A DNA stretch of 8,936 nt from contig CAIJZG010000115.1 of the NCBI GenBank assembly GCA_903825065.1, positions 1 through 8,936 of the forward strand, read 5' to 3'. The first letter of the stretch is position 1; every line of letters begins with the position of its first letter. The stretch is from an uncultured Bacteroidota bacterium (GTDB taxonomy: Bacteria; Bacteroidota; Bacteroidia; Chitinophagales; Chitinophagaceae). The position numbers and the translations under genes were made by a program. The notes under the pieces were generated by a model. That model was not told where the DNA came from. It searched no databases and worked only from the letters and a program-made list of their open reading frames with translations. Positions 1-7,747 of the stretch are shown here, one piece after another.

Positions 1-3000
1 CTCATTTTCAATTAAAGTGAAAACGGGTGCAACACTGGTTATTTCGGCTTTAGGTTATGAAAATAAATCAGTCTCAGCTTCTTCTTCAAATTTGCAAATA
101 CAATTAGTAACTGATGTGAAAGCATTAAGTGAAGTTGTAGTAACGGGTTCTGGTACAGCTACCTCTAAAAGAAAACTAGGTATCGCTGTTGAATCAATTA
201 AAGCAGATAAATTGCCAGTTGTTCCAGCTGCAGGTATCGACCAAGCTTTGATTGGTAAAATTCCAGGAGCACAGATTTCATCTGTATCTGGTAACCCAGG
301 TGACCAAGTAAACATCGTATTAAGAGGTATTAACACCGTTCAAGGTGGTACAAGACCAATGATTTTGTTAGATGGAGCGGAAGTTCCTTTTTCTAGCTTA
401 ACCAATATCGATATGACTACTGTTGAGCGTGTGGAAGTTGTACAAGGTGCTGCTTCTGCTGCTTTATATGGTGCGCAAGGTGCGAATGGGGTTATTCAAA
501 TTTTTAGCAAAAAAGGTGCAAGAGGTAAAATCAGTATCAATGTTTCTTCTGGATACGCTGATAACTCATTTATCAACGCAGGTGGTTTTGGAAAATCAAA
601 ACTGCATCCTTATTTAACTGATGCTAGTGGTAATCTTATTGCTGCTAATACTGGTAGTGGATATACCGCAGGTAGCCCACTTTTTATTAACCATGCAACT
701 GGTACAATACAAGGTTCAGGTTCTATCGCATATCGTTACGGTAGTAACAACCTAGGCGGTCTTCCAGCTGCTCCTGGTGAAACTCAAAACTATACACGTT
801 ATGGTATCTTAGATCCTAGAAACGTGAGTGATCAGGCTTACAAAGGGAATCTTCCATACTATGACCACTTTGCTCAGGTATTTACAGGTTCAACTAACAT
901 CAATAATTCAGTAAATATTAGTGGTGGTGGAGACAAAGTAGACTTCTTAGTTTCTTTTGCAAACAACCATAGTACTTCTCCTTTCTTAAAGAACAATGGA
1001 TTTTTAGATAGAAGTAATTTAACTGCTAATATCGGAGTTGAATTATTCAAAAACTTTACTATACGTGCAATTACAAGTTTGGCTTATATCAATAATACCA
1101 TGCACCCAGGTCTTGGTGCACCAGGTGGATATGGTTTTGGTCAAGGTGGCAGCAATGCAGGTGTTGGTAGTGTTTATGGGTTCTTAAATACTTCACCATT
1201 CTATAGTTTACAAGATACTATTGTAGGTGGTTATTCTCCAGTTTATCAAAAAGCAAGCTTCTTGAGTGTAAACGCTGGTAACCCTTTCTATCAAATGGAA
1301 TATACCAAGGGTGATAGCAAACAATACAATATTGGACAAAACTTTGAAGCCAATTATAAAGTCAACAGATTTTTAAGTTTGAATGCTAAATACGGCATCA
1401 ACTATAAAAATGAGAATGATATCTGGACCTATTATAACCAATCTTTGAACAATAGTTCTAATTACTATAGTTCTTGGGCTGCATCGTATAATGGAGCCGA
1501 TAATACAGGTGAAATGTTGAATTATCAGTATAGTAATACTACGCAGAACTTTAATGCGCTTGCAACTATTAATACAGATTTTCAAAGAGATTTCAACTTG
1601 AAAATTCCAATCACTACCACTACGCAAGTTGGTTATGATTTCAGAAAAAAACAATACAAAGAGTTTGATACTCGTGGATCTTCTTTGCCTTTAAATCCGC
1701 CTTTTAACTTTAATGCAACTCAAAGTCAGTATATCATTGCTGATTATGTGCAACCATTTGTTACTTATGGATTTTTAGTTGATCAGAAAATAGATTTTGG
1801 TAACTACGGTGGTATCTCTGGAGGTGTGAGATCAGATTATTCTTCTGCATTCGGTGCGGGTACCAAACCATTTACTTTCCCACACTATAATGGATATTTC
1901 AACTTGCAATCTTTGAAATTCTGGGATAAGATCGCTAACGTAATCCCTTCTGTTAAATTAAGAGCAGCTTATGGTCAGGCAGGTATTCAACCAGGAGCCT
2001 TCGACAGATACCCAACTTTACAAGCGCAGCCTATGGGTAATGAGTTGACTTATACCAATAACCCTTCTCAGAAAAATCCTAACTTAGGTGTGGAAGTTTC
2101 TTCTGAAACTGAATATGGAACAGATTTAAGTGTGAATTTGAATAATAAAGGAAATTGGTTCAAATCTGTGAACTTATCTTTCTCTGTTTGGAATAGACAT
2201 ACGGATAATGCGATTTTCTATCAGAACGTACCACCATCAACTGGTGCATCTAGTTTGTTAACTAATGCCATTGCAATGTCTTCTAATGGATGGCAGCTTG
2301 GTGTAAATATCCCAGTTTTGGCCAATAAAAACTTTACTTGGGATTTCACAACCAACTTGAGCCATCAGACTTCGGTAATTGATGCAGTTCAAGGTGGAGA
2401 TATACCATTAACAACGGGTGCTGGTAGTACTGGATTAGTATTAACTGCTGGTAGAAAAATCGGAGAAATTTATGGTTACCATGCTTTAACTAGTATCACA
2501 CAAACTAGAGCGGATGGTAAAACACCTTTCATTGATCCATCTGCACAATCTAACTATGAGATCGTACAAGGAAGAGTGGTAAATAAAACTACTAAAGCAA
2601 TCTTCTTCTCTGACGAAGCTTCTTCTTTAGGAGATCCTAACCCAACAATCACAGCCTCTTTCATCAATAGCTTTAACTATAAAGGTATTTTTACTTTAGG
2701 TTTCCAATTTGATTGGATTAATGGATCACACTTGTATAATCAAACAAATGAGTGGATGTCTCGTGATGGTATTAGTAGTGATTATACTAAGCCGGTTACT
2801 ATCAATGGTCAAACGGGTGCATATACTGCTTATTACGCCAGTGCCTACTATGCATTGGGTAATACTGCAAAAGGTGTGGGTAACAACGTAACCAAAGATT
2901 ACTTTTATAATGATGCCTCTTTTGTAAGATTAAGAAACGTTTCATTTGGTGTTGACTTTGCGAGATTTGCCAAGCAAAACTGGCTGAAGAAATGTCAATT

Positions 3001-3160
3001 GGTATTTAGCGGAAGAAACTTATTAACCTTCACCAAATATGGTGGTATGGATCCTGAAATTAGTTCTGGATCTTCTAACTCAGCATTTGATAGAGGTATT
3101 GATCACAGTACTATTCCTAACATGAAATCATACCAGGTTACTTTGAATTTGGGCTTCTAA
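1..3160 (+). CDS. SusC/RagA-like TonB-dependent outer-membrane transporter (5' truncated by window edge)
   Basis: This is the outer-membrane barrel of a SusCD-type importer, which takes up a glycan or other large nutrient using TonB energy. The reading frame is open from base 2 and enters mid-domain. The first visible residues (FSIKVKTGATLVISALGYEN) are the tail of a carboxypeptidase-regulatory-like domain, so the GTG at 17 is not the true start and the signal peptide lies upstream. A TonB-box-like EVVVTG segment follows at 131-148. The plug domain runs from about 176 to 517, with IVLRG, MILLDG, VERVEVVQGAASAALYGAQG and the GANGVI motif at 479-496. The rest, rich in Tyr, Asn and Gly, is the 22-strand barrel and ends in LNLGF with a terminal Phe, as expected for BAM-assembled barrels. 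About 1052 residues are visible; roughly 60-100 are probably missing. It pairs with the susD gene 25 nt downstream. The family call is firm and the substrate is unknown. Confidence 0.95.
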   Translation, partial: SFSIKVKTGATLVISALGYENKSVSASSSNLQIQLVTDVKALSEVVVTGSGTATSKRKLGIAVESIKADKLPVVPAAGIDQALIGKIPGAQISSVSGNPGDQVNIVLRGINTVQGGTRPMILLDGAEVPFSSLTNIDMTTVERVEVVQGAASAALYGAQGANGVIQIFSKKGARGKISINVSSGYADNSFINAGGFGKSKLHPYLTDASGNLIAANTGSGYTAGSPLFINHATGTIQGSGSIAYRYGSNNLGGLPAAPGETQNYTRYGILDPRNVSDQAYKGNLPYYDHFAQVFTGSTNINNSVNISGGGDKVDFLVSFANNHSTSPFLKNNGFLDRSNLTANIGVELFKNFTIRAITSLAYINNTMHPGLGAPGGYGFGQGGSNAGVGSVYGFLNTSPFYSLQDTIVGGYSPVYQKASFLSVNAGNPFYQMEYTKGDSKQYNIGQNFEANYKVNRFLSLNAKYGINYKNENDIWTYYNQSLNNSSNYYSSWAASYNGADNTGEMLNYQYSNTTQNFNALATINTDFQRDFNLKIPITTTTQVGYDFRKKQYKEFDTRGSSLPLNPPFNFNATQSQYIIADYVQPFVTYGFLVDQKIDFGNYGGISGGVRSDYSSAFGAGTKPFTFPHYNGYFNLQSLKFWDKIANVIPSVKLRAAYGQAGIQPGAFDRYPTLQAQPMGNELTYTNNPSQKNPNLGVEVSSETEYGTDLSVNLNNKGNWFKSVNLSFSVWNRHTDNAIFYQNVPPSTGASSLLTNAIAMSSNGWQLGVNIPVLANKNFTWDFTTNLSHQTSVIDAVQGGDIPLTTGAGSTGLVLTAGRKIGEIYGYHALTSITQTRADGKTPFIDPSAQSNYEIVQGRVVNKTTKAIFFSDEASSLGDPNPTITASFINSFNYKGIFTLGFQFDWINGSHLYNQTNEWMSRDGISSDYTKPVTINGQTGAYTAYYASAYYALGNTAKGVGNNVTKDYFYNDASFVRLRNVSFGVDFARFAKQNWLKKCQLVFSGRNLLTFTKYGGMDPEISSGSSNSAFDRGIDHSTIPNMKSYQVTLNLGF

Positions 3161-3185
3161 TTTATTAATCTTCAATTTAGTTCTA

Positions 3186-4886
3186 ATGAAAAAAATACAT
3201 TTTAATAAAAAACATAGAGCCTATATTCTTTGTTTTTTAATATCAGTAATGGCAACAACTGCGTGTAAGAAGCAGTTGGATGTCAAAGATCCAAATGATC
3301 CTACATTTGGGGTAAACGTTTCTACTGAAGCAGGTATTACTGCTTATGCAAAAGGTGGAATCTATTTTAATGGTTTTAACTATGGTGATGGATGGTTAGG
3401 TGATAGCTATTTCTCTTTACCATGGGGATACCATGAATTAATGGGTGATGTAATTGGCGGTGGACAAGGTTCTAATAACCAAACTACCACAATGGGTGTA
3501 CCTGATAGTTTTCAGGCAGATCCTACAGACGCAACTACTGTTTTCACAAACACTGCACCACAAGCTTTAGCTATCATCAGAGGTTTTAATACCACTGCTG
3601 CAACAGCAAATGCCAACAACGCATTGTTTTATGAGTGGACCAATATGTATGCCATGATTAATGCATGTAATATTACTTTGGAAAACTTGGGAAGCATTTC
3701 TTTAACTACCGATAAAGCAAATGCGCTGAAAGCATGGGCTTATTGGTGGAAAGGTTTTGCATATGCACAAATTGGTACTTTGTATTACTCCGGTTTAATA
3801 GTAGATCATTCTAATACCGTTGTAAGCACTTATGTTAGTCAGGCTGCAATCATTGCTGAATCAAACAAACAATTGAATTTAGCATTAACTACTTTGAAAG
3901 GGATTTCCAATCAAGCTGATTACGCAACTGTGATTGCTGAATTAATTCCTGCACAGAATAAAGTGGGTAAGGGTAACCCCCCAACTTCAGCTCAATTTAT
4001 CAATACCATCAATACTATGTTAGCTCGTAATATTGTGTTGAATAAATTATCGCCTTTTGTAAATGGTAATCCTGCTGCTTCAATCAGTAAAGCAACCATT
4101 CCTGCAATGACTGCTGCTGATTGGCAAACTGTAATTACTTTATGTACTTCAGGTGTTCAAAAATCAGATAATGTATTTACCGGAAGATCAAGTTCAACTA
4201 ACTCTTACTTCACTCCCTTAAATGGAACTGTTGCGGGTATTTGTTCTCAGTCTAACCAAAACAGTACTTATAAAGTAAGTGAGCGTTTGGTTCAAGCTTT
4301 TAAAGCTGGTGACGCAAGGTTAGCAAACTTCGATGCAAGTAATGGTACTTTTTATGGTGATGCAAACACCAATAGTACTCGTTACAGCTTAGTTGATGGT
4401 GTTACTGCTGGTTTAAAAGGTATTCCAATTCTAGGTTCTCAACAAGTAGCTGGTATCGAGGTTTATATCGGGCCAACTTACGAAGAAAACCAATTAATGC
4501 TTGCTGAAGCAAACATTAGAACTGGTGCTATTGAAGCAGGTTTAGCTATCATTGATGCTGTTAGAGCTTCTCAGGGTGCTGGTGTTGCTGCTGTTGCAGG
4601 AACCGGATTAACTTTGGCTCAAGCATTGAATGAGTTAACTTCAGAAAGAACTGCAGCTTTAGCTTTCAGAGGTCTTTCTTTCTACGATGCTCGTAGATGG
4701 GGTTGGACTTATGCTACTTCACAAGGTGGTGGTAGATATGGTGCTACACTTATATACAACAAAACTGTATACAAGAATGCAACTATCAACTATAATTTCA
4801 TGGACTATTGGGATGTTCCAGCTGATGAAGTTGTTAAGAATGCACCTAAAACAGGAAGTGCTCCAGTGCTAAATGCAAACTATTAA
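3186..4886 (+). CDS. SusD/RagB-like outer-membrane nutrient-binding lipoprotein
   Basis: This is the surface-exposed lid and substrate-binding partner of the SusC-like transporter encoded 25 nt upstream. The 566-residue product starts with a basic stretch and a hydrophobic segment (residues 11-26), then a lipobox-like ATTAC with Cys27 as the lipidation site, followed by KKQLDV. The alpha-helical body has family hallmarks: YEWTNMYAMINACN (149-162), a helix pair with ENQLMLAEANIRTGA (434-448) and DAVRAS, and the C-terminal signature LTSERTAALAFRGLSFYDAR (484-502) followed by RWGW. A DVPADE segment near the end matches the usual 'P-x-x-E' close of the family. The length is normal. The ATG at 3186 places the signal peptide correctly; there is no clear Shine-Dalgarno sequence, as is usual in Bacteroidota. 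It is the last gene before a convergent junction. The substrate cannot be inferred because no degradative enzyme is in view. Confidence 0.95.
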   Translation: MKKIHFNKKHRAYILCFLISVMATTACKKQLDVKDPNDPTFGVNVSTEAGITAYAKGGIYFNGFNYGDGWLGDSYFSLPWGYHELMGDVIGGGQGSNNQTTTMGVPDSFQADPTDATTVFTNTAPQALAIIRGFNTTAATANANNALFYEWTNMYAMINACNITLENLGSISLTTDKANALKAWAYWWKGFAYAQIGTLYYSGLIVDHSNTVVSTYVSQAAIIAESNKQLNLALTTLKGISNQADYATVIAELIPAQNKVGKGNPPTSAQFINTINTMLARNIVLNKLSPFVNGNPAASISKATIPAMTAADWQTVITLCTSGVQKSDNVFTGRSSSTNSYFTPLNGTVAGICSQSNQNSTYKVSERLVQAFKAGDARLANFDASNGTFYGDANTNSTRYSLVDGVTAGLKGIPILGSQQVAGIEVYIGPTYEENQLMLAEANIRTGAIEAGLAIIDAVRASQGAGVAAVAGTGLTLAQALNELTSERTAALAFRGLSFYDARRWGWTYATSQGGGRYGATLIYNKTVYKNATINYNFMDYWDVPADEVVKNAPKTGSAPVLNANY

Positions 4887-4892
4887 TATTAA

Positions 4893-4929
4893 AATTGGTA
4901 AAAGGCGGTTCATGCGCCTTTTACCAATT
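4893..4929. repeat. Perfect 15-bp inverted repeat (3'-UTR hairpin of susD)
   Basis: The arms at 4893-4907 (AATTGGTAAAAGGCG) and 4915-4929 are exact reverse complements around a 7-nt loop. It begins six bases after the susD stop codon. No T-run follows it on either strand, so it is not a classical intrinsic terminator by itself. It may protect the mRNA 3' end or assist the terminator that abuts it. Confidence 0.75.
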
Positions 4930-4974
4930 GCATAAAAAAAGAGACAGTTATAATAGCTGTCTCTTTTTTTATGC
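4930..4974. terminator. Bidirectional intrinsic terminator between susD and the RNase E/G gene
   Basis: A perfect 18-bp inverted repeat (4930-4947 with 4957-4974, 9-nt loop) has the core GAGACAG/CTGTCTC flanked by A7 on the left and T7 on the right. RNA from either strand would therefore form a hairpin whose 3' side contains a U-run. It lies 43 nt after the susD stop and 25 nt after the ribonuclease stop on the opposite strand, the right place to end both convergent units. Confidence 0.85.
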
Positions 4975-4999
4975 CTTATGGCAAATATTTTATGTGTAA

Positions 5000-6550
5000 T
5001 TAGAATTTGATTTCTTCATCGTGCTCATTGAAGAATCGGAATTCAATGATGTGATAATTCGTATTGGCTTGAATTTTTAAATTCATTTTATACTTACGTT
5101 TCCACTGACGGATAATTGGATTGAAAAATCCTTTTGTTAAGTGAGAATAAACAATTGGATGTACAGCTAATGTCAACGAATTATGAGCATGAGAAACCAA
5201 ATAGTTTAAACGCTTTTCAATTTCATCTTCGAGAATAAGCGTGGAAGTGATTTTACCAGTACCATTACATGCCGGACAAATTTCAGAAGTATTAATGTTC
5301 ATCTCTGGACGCATCCGCTGCCTGGTTACTTGCAATAATCCAAATTTAGAAATGGGTAACAAAGAATGACGAGCACGGTCGGTCTTCATAAAACCTTCCA
5401 TCGCTTCTTGTAATTTCCTTTTATTATCGGGCAATTTCATGTCGATGAAATCGATCACAATAATGCCTCCAATATCTCTGAGCCTTAATTGCCTTGCAAT
5501 CTCCTCTGCTGCCTCTAGATTTGTTTCAAGGGCATTCTCTTCCTGATTATTGCTAATGCTCTTATAACCGCTGTTAACGTCTATTACATGCAAAGCCTCC
5601 GTATGCTCAATAATTAAATAAGCACCGCTTGGAAGATTTACAGTTTTACCAAAAGCCGATTTCACTTGCTTAGTAATCCCAAAATGATCGAAGATCGATC
5701 CTGGATGACTATACATTGTAACGATATCTTCTTTATCTGCAGCTATGCGTTGAATATAAGCCTTGGTATCAGTATAAATATTTCTATCATTAATTACAAT
5801 CCGATTGAAATCTTCATTCAATAGATCGCGAAGAATGCTAGTTGTTTTGTTCTGCTCGCTCATGATTTTAGCAGGTGCTACAGAACCTTTTAAATTGGTT
5901 TGTATGGTATTCCAAATTGCTACTAGACTCAACATGTCTTGATGCAATTCAGCAGTACTCTTGCCTTCAGCGGCAGTGCGAACAATAACCCCAAAATTTT
6001 TAGGGCGTATCGCTTCTACAATTTTATGTAAGCGCTTTCTTTCTTCTGAGGAATGAATTTTTTTTGAAACTGCTACAATCTCATTAAAGGGAGTTACCAC
6101 CACAAAACGTCCGGGCAATGAAAGTTCGCAACTTAAGCGAGGGCCTTTTGCAGCAATAGGTTCTTTTAGAATTTGTACCAATACATTTGGTTTACCATTC
6201 AGCACCTCATTAATTTTCCCTGTTTTTAAAATCTCGGGTTCAGATTGAAATTTACCAAAGTCAAATCCATTTTCATCCTTATCATGCATCGCAATCTGCG
6301 TGAATTTGATAATAGAACGAGCATAGGGACTTAAATCGGTATAGTGTAAGAAGGCATCTTTTTCAAAACCTACGTCAACAAACGCAGCGTTCAATCCGGG
6401 GATGAGTTTCTTCACCTTGCCAAGATATAAATCACCTACTGCGAAGCTGGCATCTGCTTTTTCGTTATGCAGTTCCACCAATTTTTTATCTTCCAACAAA
6501 GCGATTTCAACGCCTGTTGGGGCTACATTAATAATTAATTCTTTGTTCAC
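5000..6550 (-). CDS. rng: RNase E/G family endoribonuclease
   Basis: This is a cytoplasmic single-strand endoribonuclease of the Rne/Rng family, expected to act in rRNA maturation and mRNA turnover. Counting from the GTG at 6550 it has 516 residues, a length like RNase G, without the long C-terminal scaffold of E. coli RNase E. An S1-type RNA-binding domain occupies about residues 34-140 (GDLYLGKVKKLIPGLNAAFVDVG), with an insertion rich in charged residues. The DNase I-like catalytic region carries the metal-binding aspartates Asp324 (VIDVNSG) and Asp367 (IIVIDFIDM). The zinc-link CPACNGTG has Cys425 and Cys428. All key residues are intact. The start is uncertain: there is no ATG near the N-terminus, an in-frame TAA lies at 6563-6565, and only TTG (6559) or GTG (6550) fit. 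GTG gives MNKELIIN, which matches family N-termini as I know them. It is transcribed after the HU/TPR group, from which a hairpin separates it. Confidence 0.95.
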   Translation of the reverse strand: MNKELIINVAPTGVEIALLEDKKLVELHNEKADASFAVGDLYLGKVKKLIPGLNAAFVDVGFEKDAFLHYTDLSPYARSIIKFTQIAMHDKDENGFDFGKFQSEPEILKTGKINEVLNGKPNVLVQILKEPIAAKGPRLSCELSLPGRFVVVTPFNEIVAVSKKIHSSEERKRLHKIVEAIRPKNFGVIVRTAAEGKSTAELHQDMLSLVAIWNTIQTNLKGSVAPAKIMSEQNKTTSILRDLLNEDFNRIVINDRNIYTDTKAYIQRIAADKEDIVTMYSHPGSIFDHFGITKQVKSAFGKTVNLPSGAYLIIEHTEALHVIDVNSGYKSISNNQEENALETNLEAAEEIARQLRLRDIGGIIVIDFIDMKLPDNKRKLQEAMEGFMKTDRARHSLLPISKFGLLQVTRQRMRPEMNINTSEICPACNGTGKITSTLILEDEIEKRLNYLVSHAHNSLTLAVHPIVYSHLTKGFFNPIIRQWKRKYKMNLKIQANTNYHIIEFRFFNEHDEEIKF

Positions 6551-6579
6551 AAAGCGCAACTTTTAGATACACAATTACT

Positions 6580-6594
6580 TGCCCATTATGGGCA
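6580..6594. promoter_or_regulatory. Near-perfect palindrome in the leader of the RNase E/G gene
   Basis: TGCCCATTATGGGCA has 7-nt arms (6580-6586 and 6588-6594) around one central base. It lies 29 nt upstream of the GTG start, or 20 nt upstream of the TTG alternative. In the leader RNA it could fold as a UGCCC/GGGCA stem with a five-base loop, and as DNA it could be a small operator. No function is shown by sequence alone. Confidence 0.4.
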
Positions 6595-6696
6595 TACATC
6601 CTTACATCAATATCTGTTTTCAAAGCCACCAGAAAGGAAGGAAAAGGTAAAGTTGCAGCGTAGGAAAGGTGAGTGGCTAAATTCAGATAAGTGTTA

Positions 6697-6728
6697 AATC
6701 CCCGTCCTGAAAAATCGGAACGGGGATT
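6697..6728 (-). terminator. Hairpin terminator after the mS38-like gene
   Basis: The arms at 6697-6705 (AATCCCCGT) and 6720-6728 are exact reverse complements with a GC-rich core. Three inner pairs (TCC/GGA) can form if one base is bulged. It starts 20 nt past the stop of the 31-codon gene in the direction of transcription. The following T-run is short (ATTTAACAC), so termination may be partial and the downstream ribonuclease gene could receive read-through. Confidence 0.6.
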
Positions 6729-6748
6729 CTATCATGTTAGTAGAAGAA

Positions 6749-6844
6749 CTATTTGTTCTTTTTCTTATGACGATTCTTTCTTAAACGTTTTTTTCTTTTA
6801 TGCGTCGCAATCTTATGACGCTTTCTCTTCTTACCACAAGGCAT
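6749..6844 (-). CDS. 31-residue AURKAIP1/COX24 (mS38)-like basic protein
   Basis: A tiny gene of 31 codons, ATG at 6844 and TAG at 6749-6751. The product begins MPCGKKRKRHKIATHKRKKR and continues LRKNRHKKKNK. Twenty-one of 31 residues are Lys, Arg or His. I recognise the KKRKRHK...HKRKKRLRKNRHKKK pattern as the short bacterial protein annotated in Bacteroidota as AURKAIP1/COX24 domain-containing, related to the C-terminal tail of mitochondrial small-subunit protein mS38. By that homology it probably binds rRNA in the ribosome, but this is inference. It lies 35 nt downstream of the TPR gene on the same strand and is followed by a hairpin terminator, so it may be the last gene of the HU-TPR unit or have its own promoter in the AT-rich gap. 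It has no Shine-Dalgarno sequence. Its size and composition mean automated gene calling may miss it. Confidence 0.88.
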   Translation of the reverse strand: MPCGKKRKRHKIATHKRKKRLRKNRHKKKNK

Positions 6845-6879
6845 ACCCAAGTAATTTTATATAGTTAAAAAATAAATTG

Positions 6880-7728
6880 TTATTTCTTCAAATCCTTAAT
6901 GCGCTTGTCAAGCGCAATTTTAGCATCTGGTACTTTTATCATGTCTCTGGCTTTTTGATACCAGATAATAGCATTTGCTTTATCACCCTTCATTTCAAAA
7001 GTCTCGGCTAAATTGAAAATTGCTTCCAAATTTTCCGGTTGTTTATCCACTACTATTTTAAATCGTTCGATGGCTTTATCATACTGTCCGCTTTTTTTTC
7101 CGCCTAAGCCTAAAACAAACTGCCCGTATAAATTATCAGGGTGTTCCTGTACTACTTTTCGAACTTCCAATATACCCTGCATCGGGTTATCAGAAATATT
7201 GCCAAACATGTAACAGATACCCAAACCAATTTTGGAAGAATCATTCGCAGGATTAATTACCAACGCTTTATCTAAAAGAACTTTTGCATTATCACCCAGC
7301 CAGTGTTGCATGGCCGGATCTCCCTCTGTTAATAGGTTATCTAAAAAAAGGTGGGCCGCAAAGGTGAGGCTTTTTTCGGAATTTTCCAACTTCGCTGCTT
7401 CTGAAGTATAATAAGCGAAGGGTTCGAACATTCTGGCAGAGTCTGACCAGAATTTTGCTAGCTGATGAAAAACGTGTAACTGCTGTTCTTTTACATCCCC
7501 TCTTTTCACGGAACTTTCCAAAGCTGCCAGCCTGGCCACTTGCTCAGGGGTTAGTCGTTGCTTCGCTTTTTGAAGTAAGATATCAGATGTAACCAGCTGA
7601 ATTCCAGCAGATTGAGGTGCGGACGAAGCAGGAGTATTAGATTTGGGAGCATTTGTTACGCCACCAATATATACTAATATAACAAGTGTTAAACCTACTA
7701 ATACAATGATCCATTGCTTTTTTTTCAC
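6880..7728 (-). CDS. Membrane-anchored tetratricopeptide-repeat protein
   Basis: A 282-residue protein of unknown specific role. It has a short basic N-terminus (MKKKQW), one hydrophobic membrane segment (about residues 6-22), a Ser/Ala/Pro/Asn linker (25-42), then an alpha-helical region. Recognisable TPR units lie near 148-180 (LLDKALVINPAN), 184-215 and 217-250 (DKAIERFKIVVDKQPENLEA, then FNLAETFEMKGD), with a final helix pair starting ANAIIWYQKA. The likely topology is N-in with the TPR domain in the periplasm, where it would act as a protein-binding scaffold. The start is GTG at 7728: an in-frame stop lies just upstream (7732-7734) and the first internal Met is at residue 100. It lies 19 nt downstream of the HU-like gene and is almost certainly co-transcribed with it. 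The TPR fold call is firm; no partner can be named. Confidence 0.9.
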   Translation of the reverse strand: MKKKQWIIVLVGLTLVILVYIGGVTNAPKSNTPASSAPQSAGIQLVTSDILLQKAKQRLTPEQVARLAALESSVKRGDVKEQQLHVFHQLAKFWSDSARMFEPFAYYTSEAAKLENSEKSLTFAAHLFLDNLLTEGDPAMQHWLGDNAKVLLDKALVINPANDSSKIGLGICYMFGNISDNPMQGILEVRKVVQEHPDNLYGQFVLGLGGKKSGQYDKAIERFKIVVDKQPENLEAIFNLAETFEMKGDKANAIIWYQKARDMIKVPDAKIALDKRIKDLKK

Positions 7729-7747
7729 GAATTAAATTTGTGCAAAG

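Noticed and set aside
17..19. GTG at 17 as the start of the SusC-like gene.
   Set aside because: The frame is open to the window edge and the residues before and after it belong to one regulatory-like beta-domain; a start here would lack a signal peptide.
1373..1654. Antisense open frame inside the SusC-like gene; similar short frames at 55-336 (-), 423-617 (+), 2709-2891 (+), 4687-4872 (+), 7013-7213 (+) and 8649-8837 (+).
   Set aside because: They lie wholly inside well-supported genes in other frames, have unremarkable composition and show no recognisable domain.
6560..6696. Possible small gene or structured ncRNA in the leader region of the RNase E/G gene.
   Set aside because: Start codons in this stretch are followed by early stops, and apart from the palindrome at 6580-6594 I saw no extended pairing or known riboswitch motif.
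6845..6879. Separate promoter for the 31-codon gene in the AT-rich gap after the TPR gene.
   Set aside because: The gap is AT-rich but has no TTTG / TAnnTTTG pair at proper spacing, so co-transcription with the TPR gene is the simpler reading.
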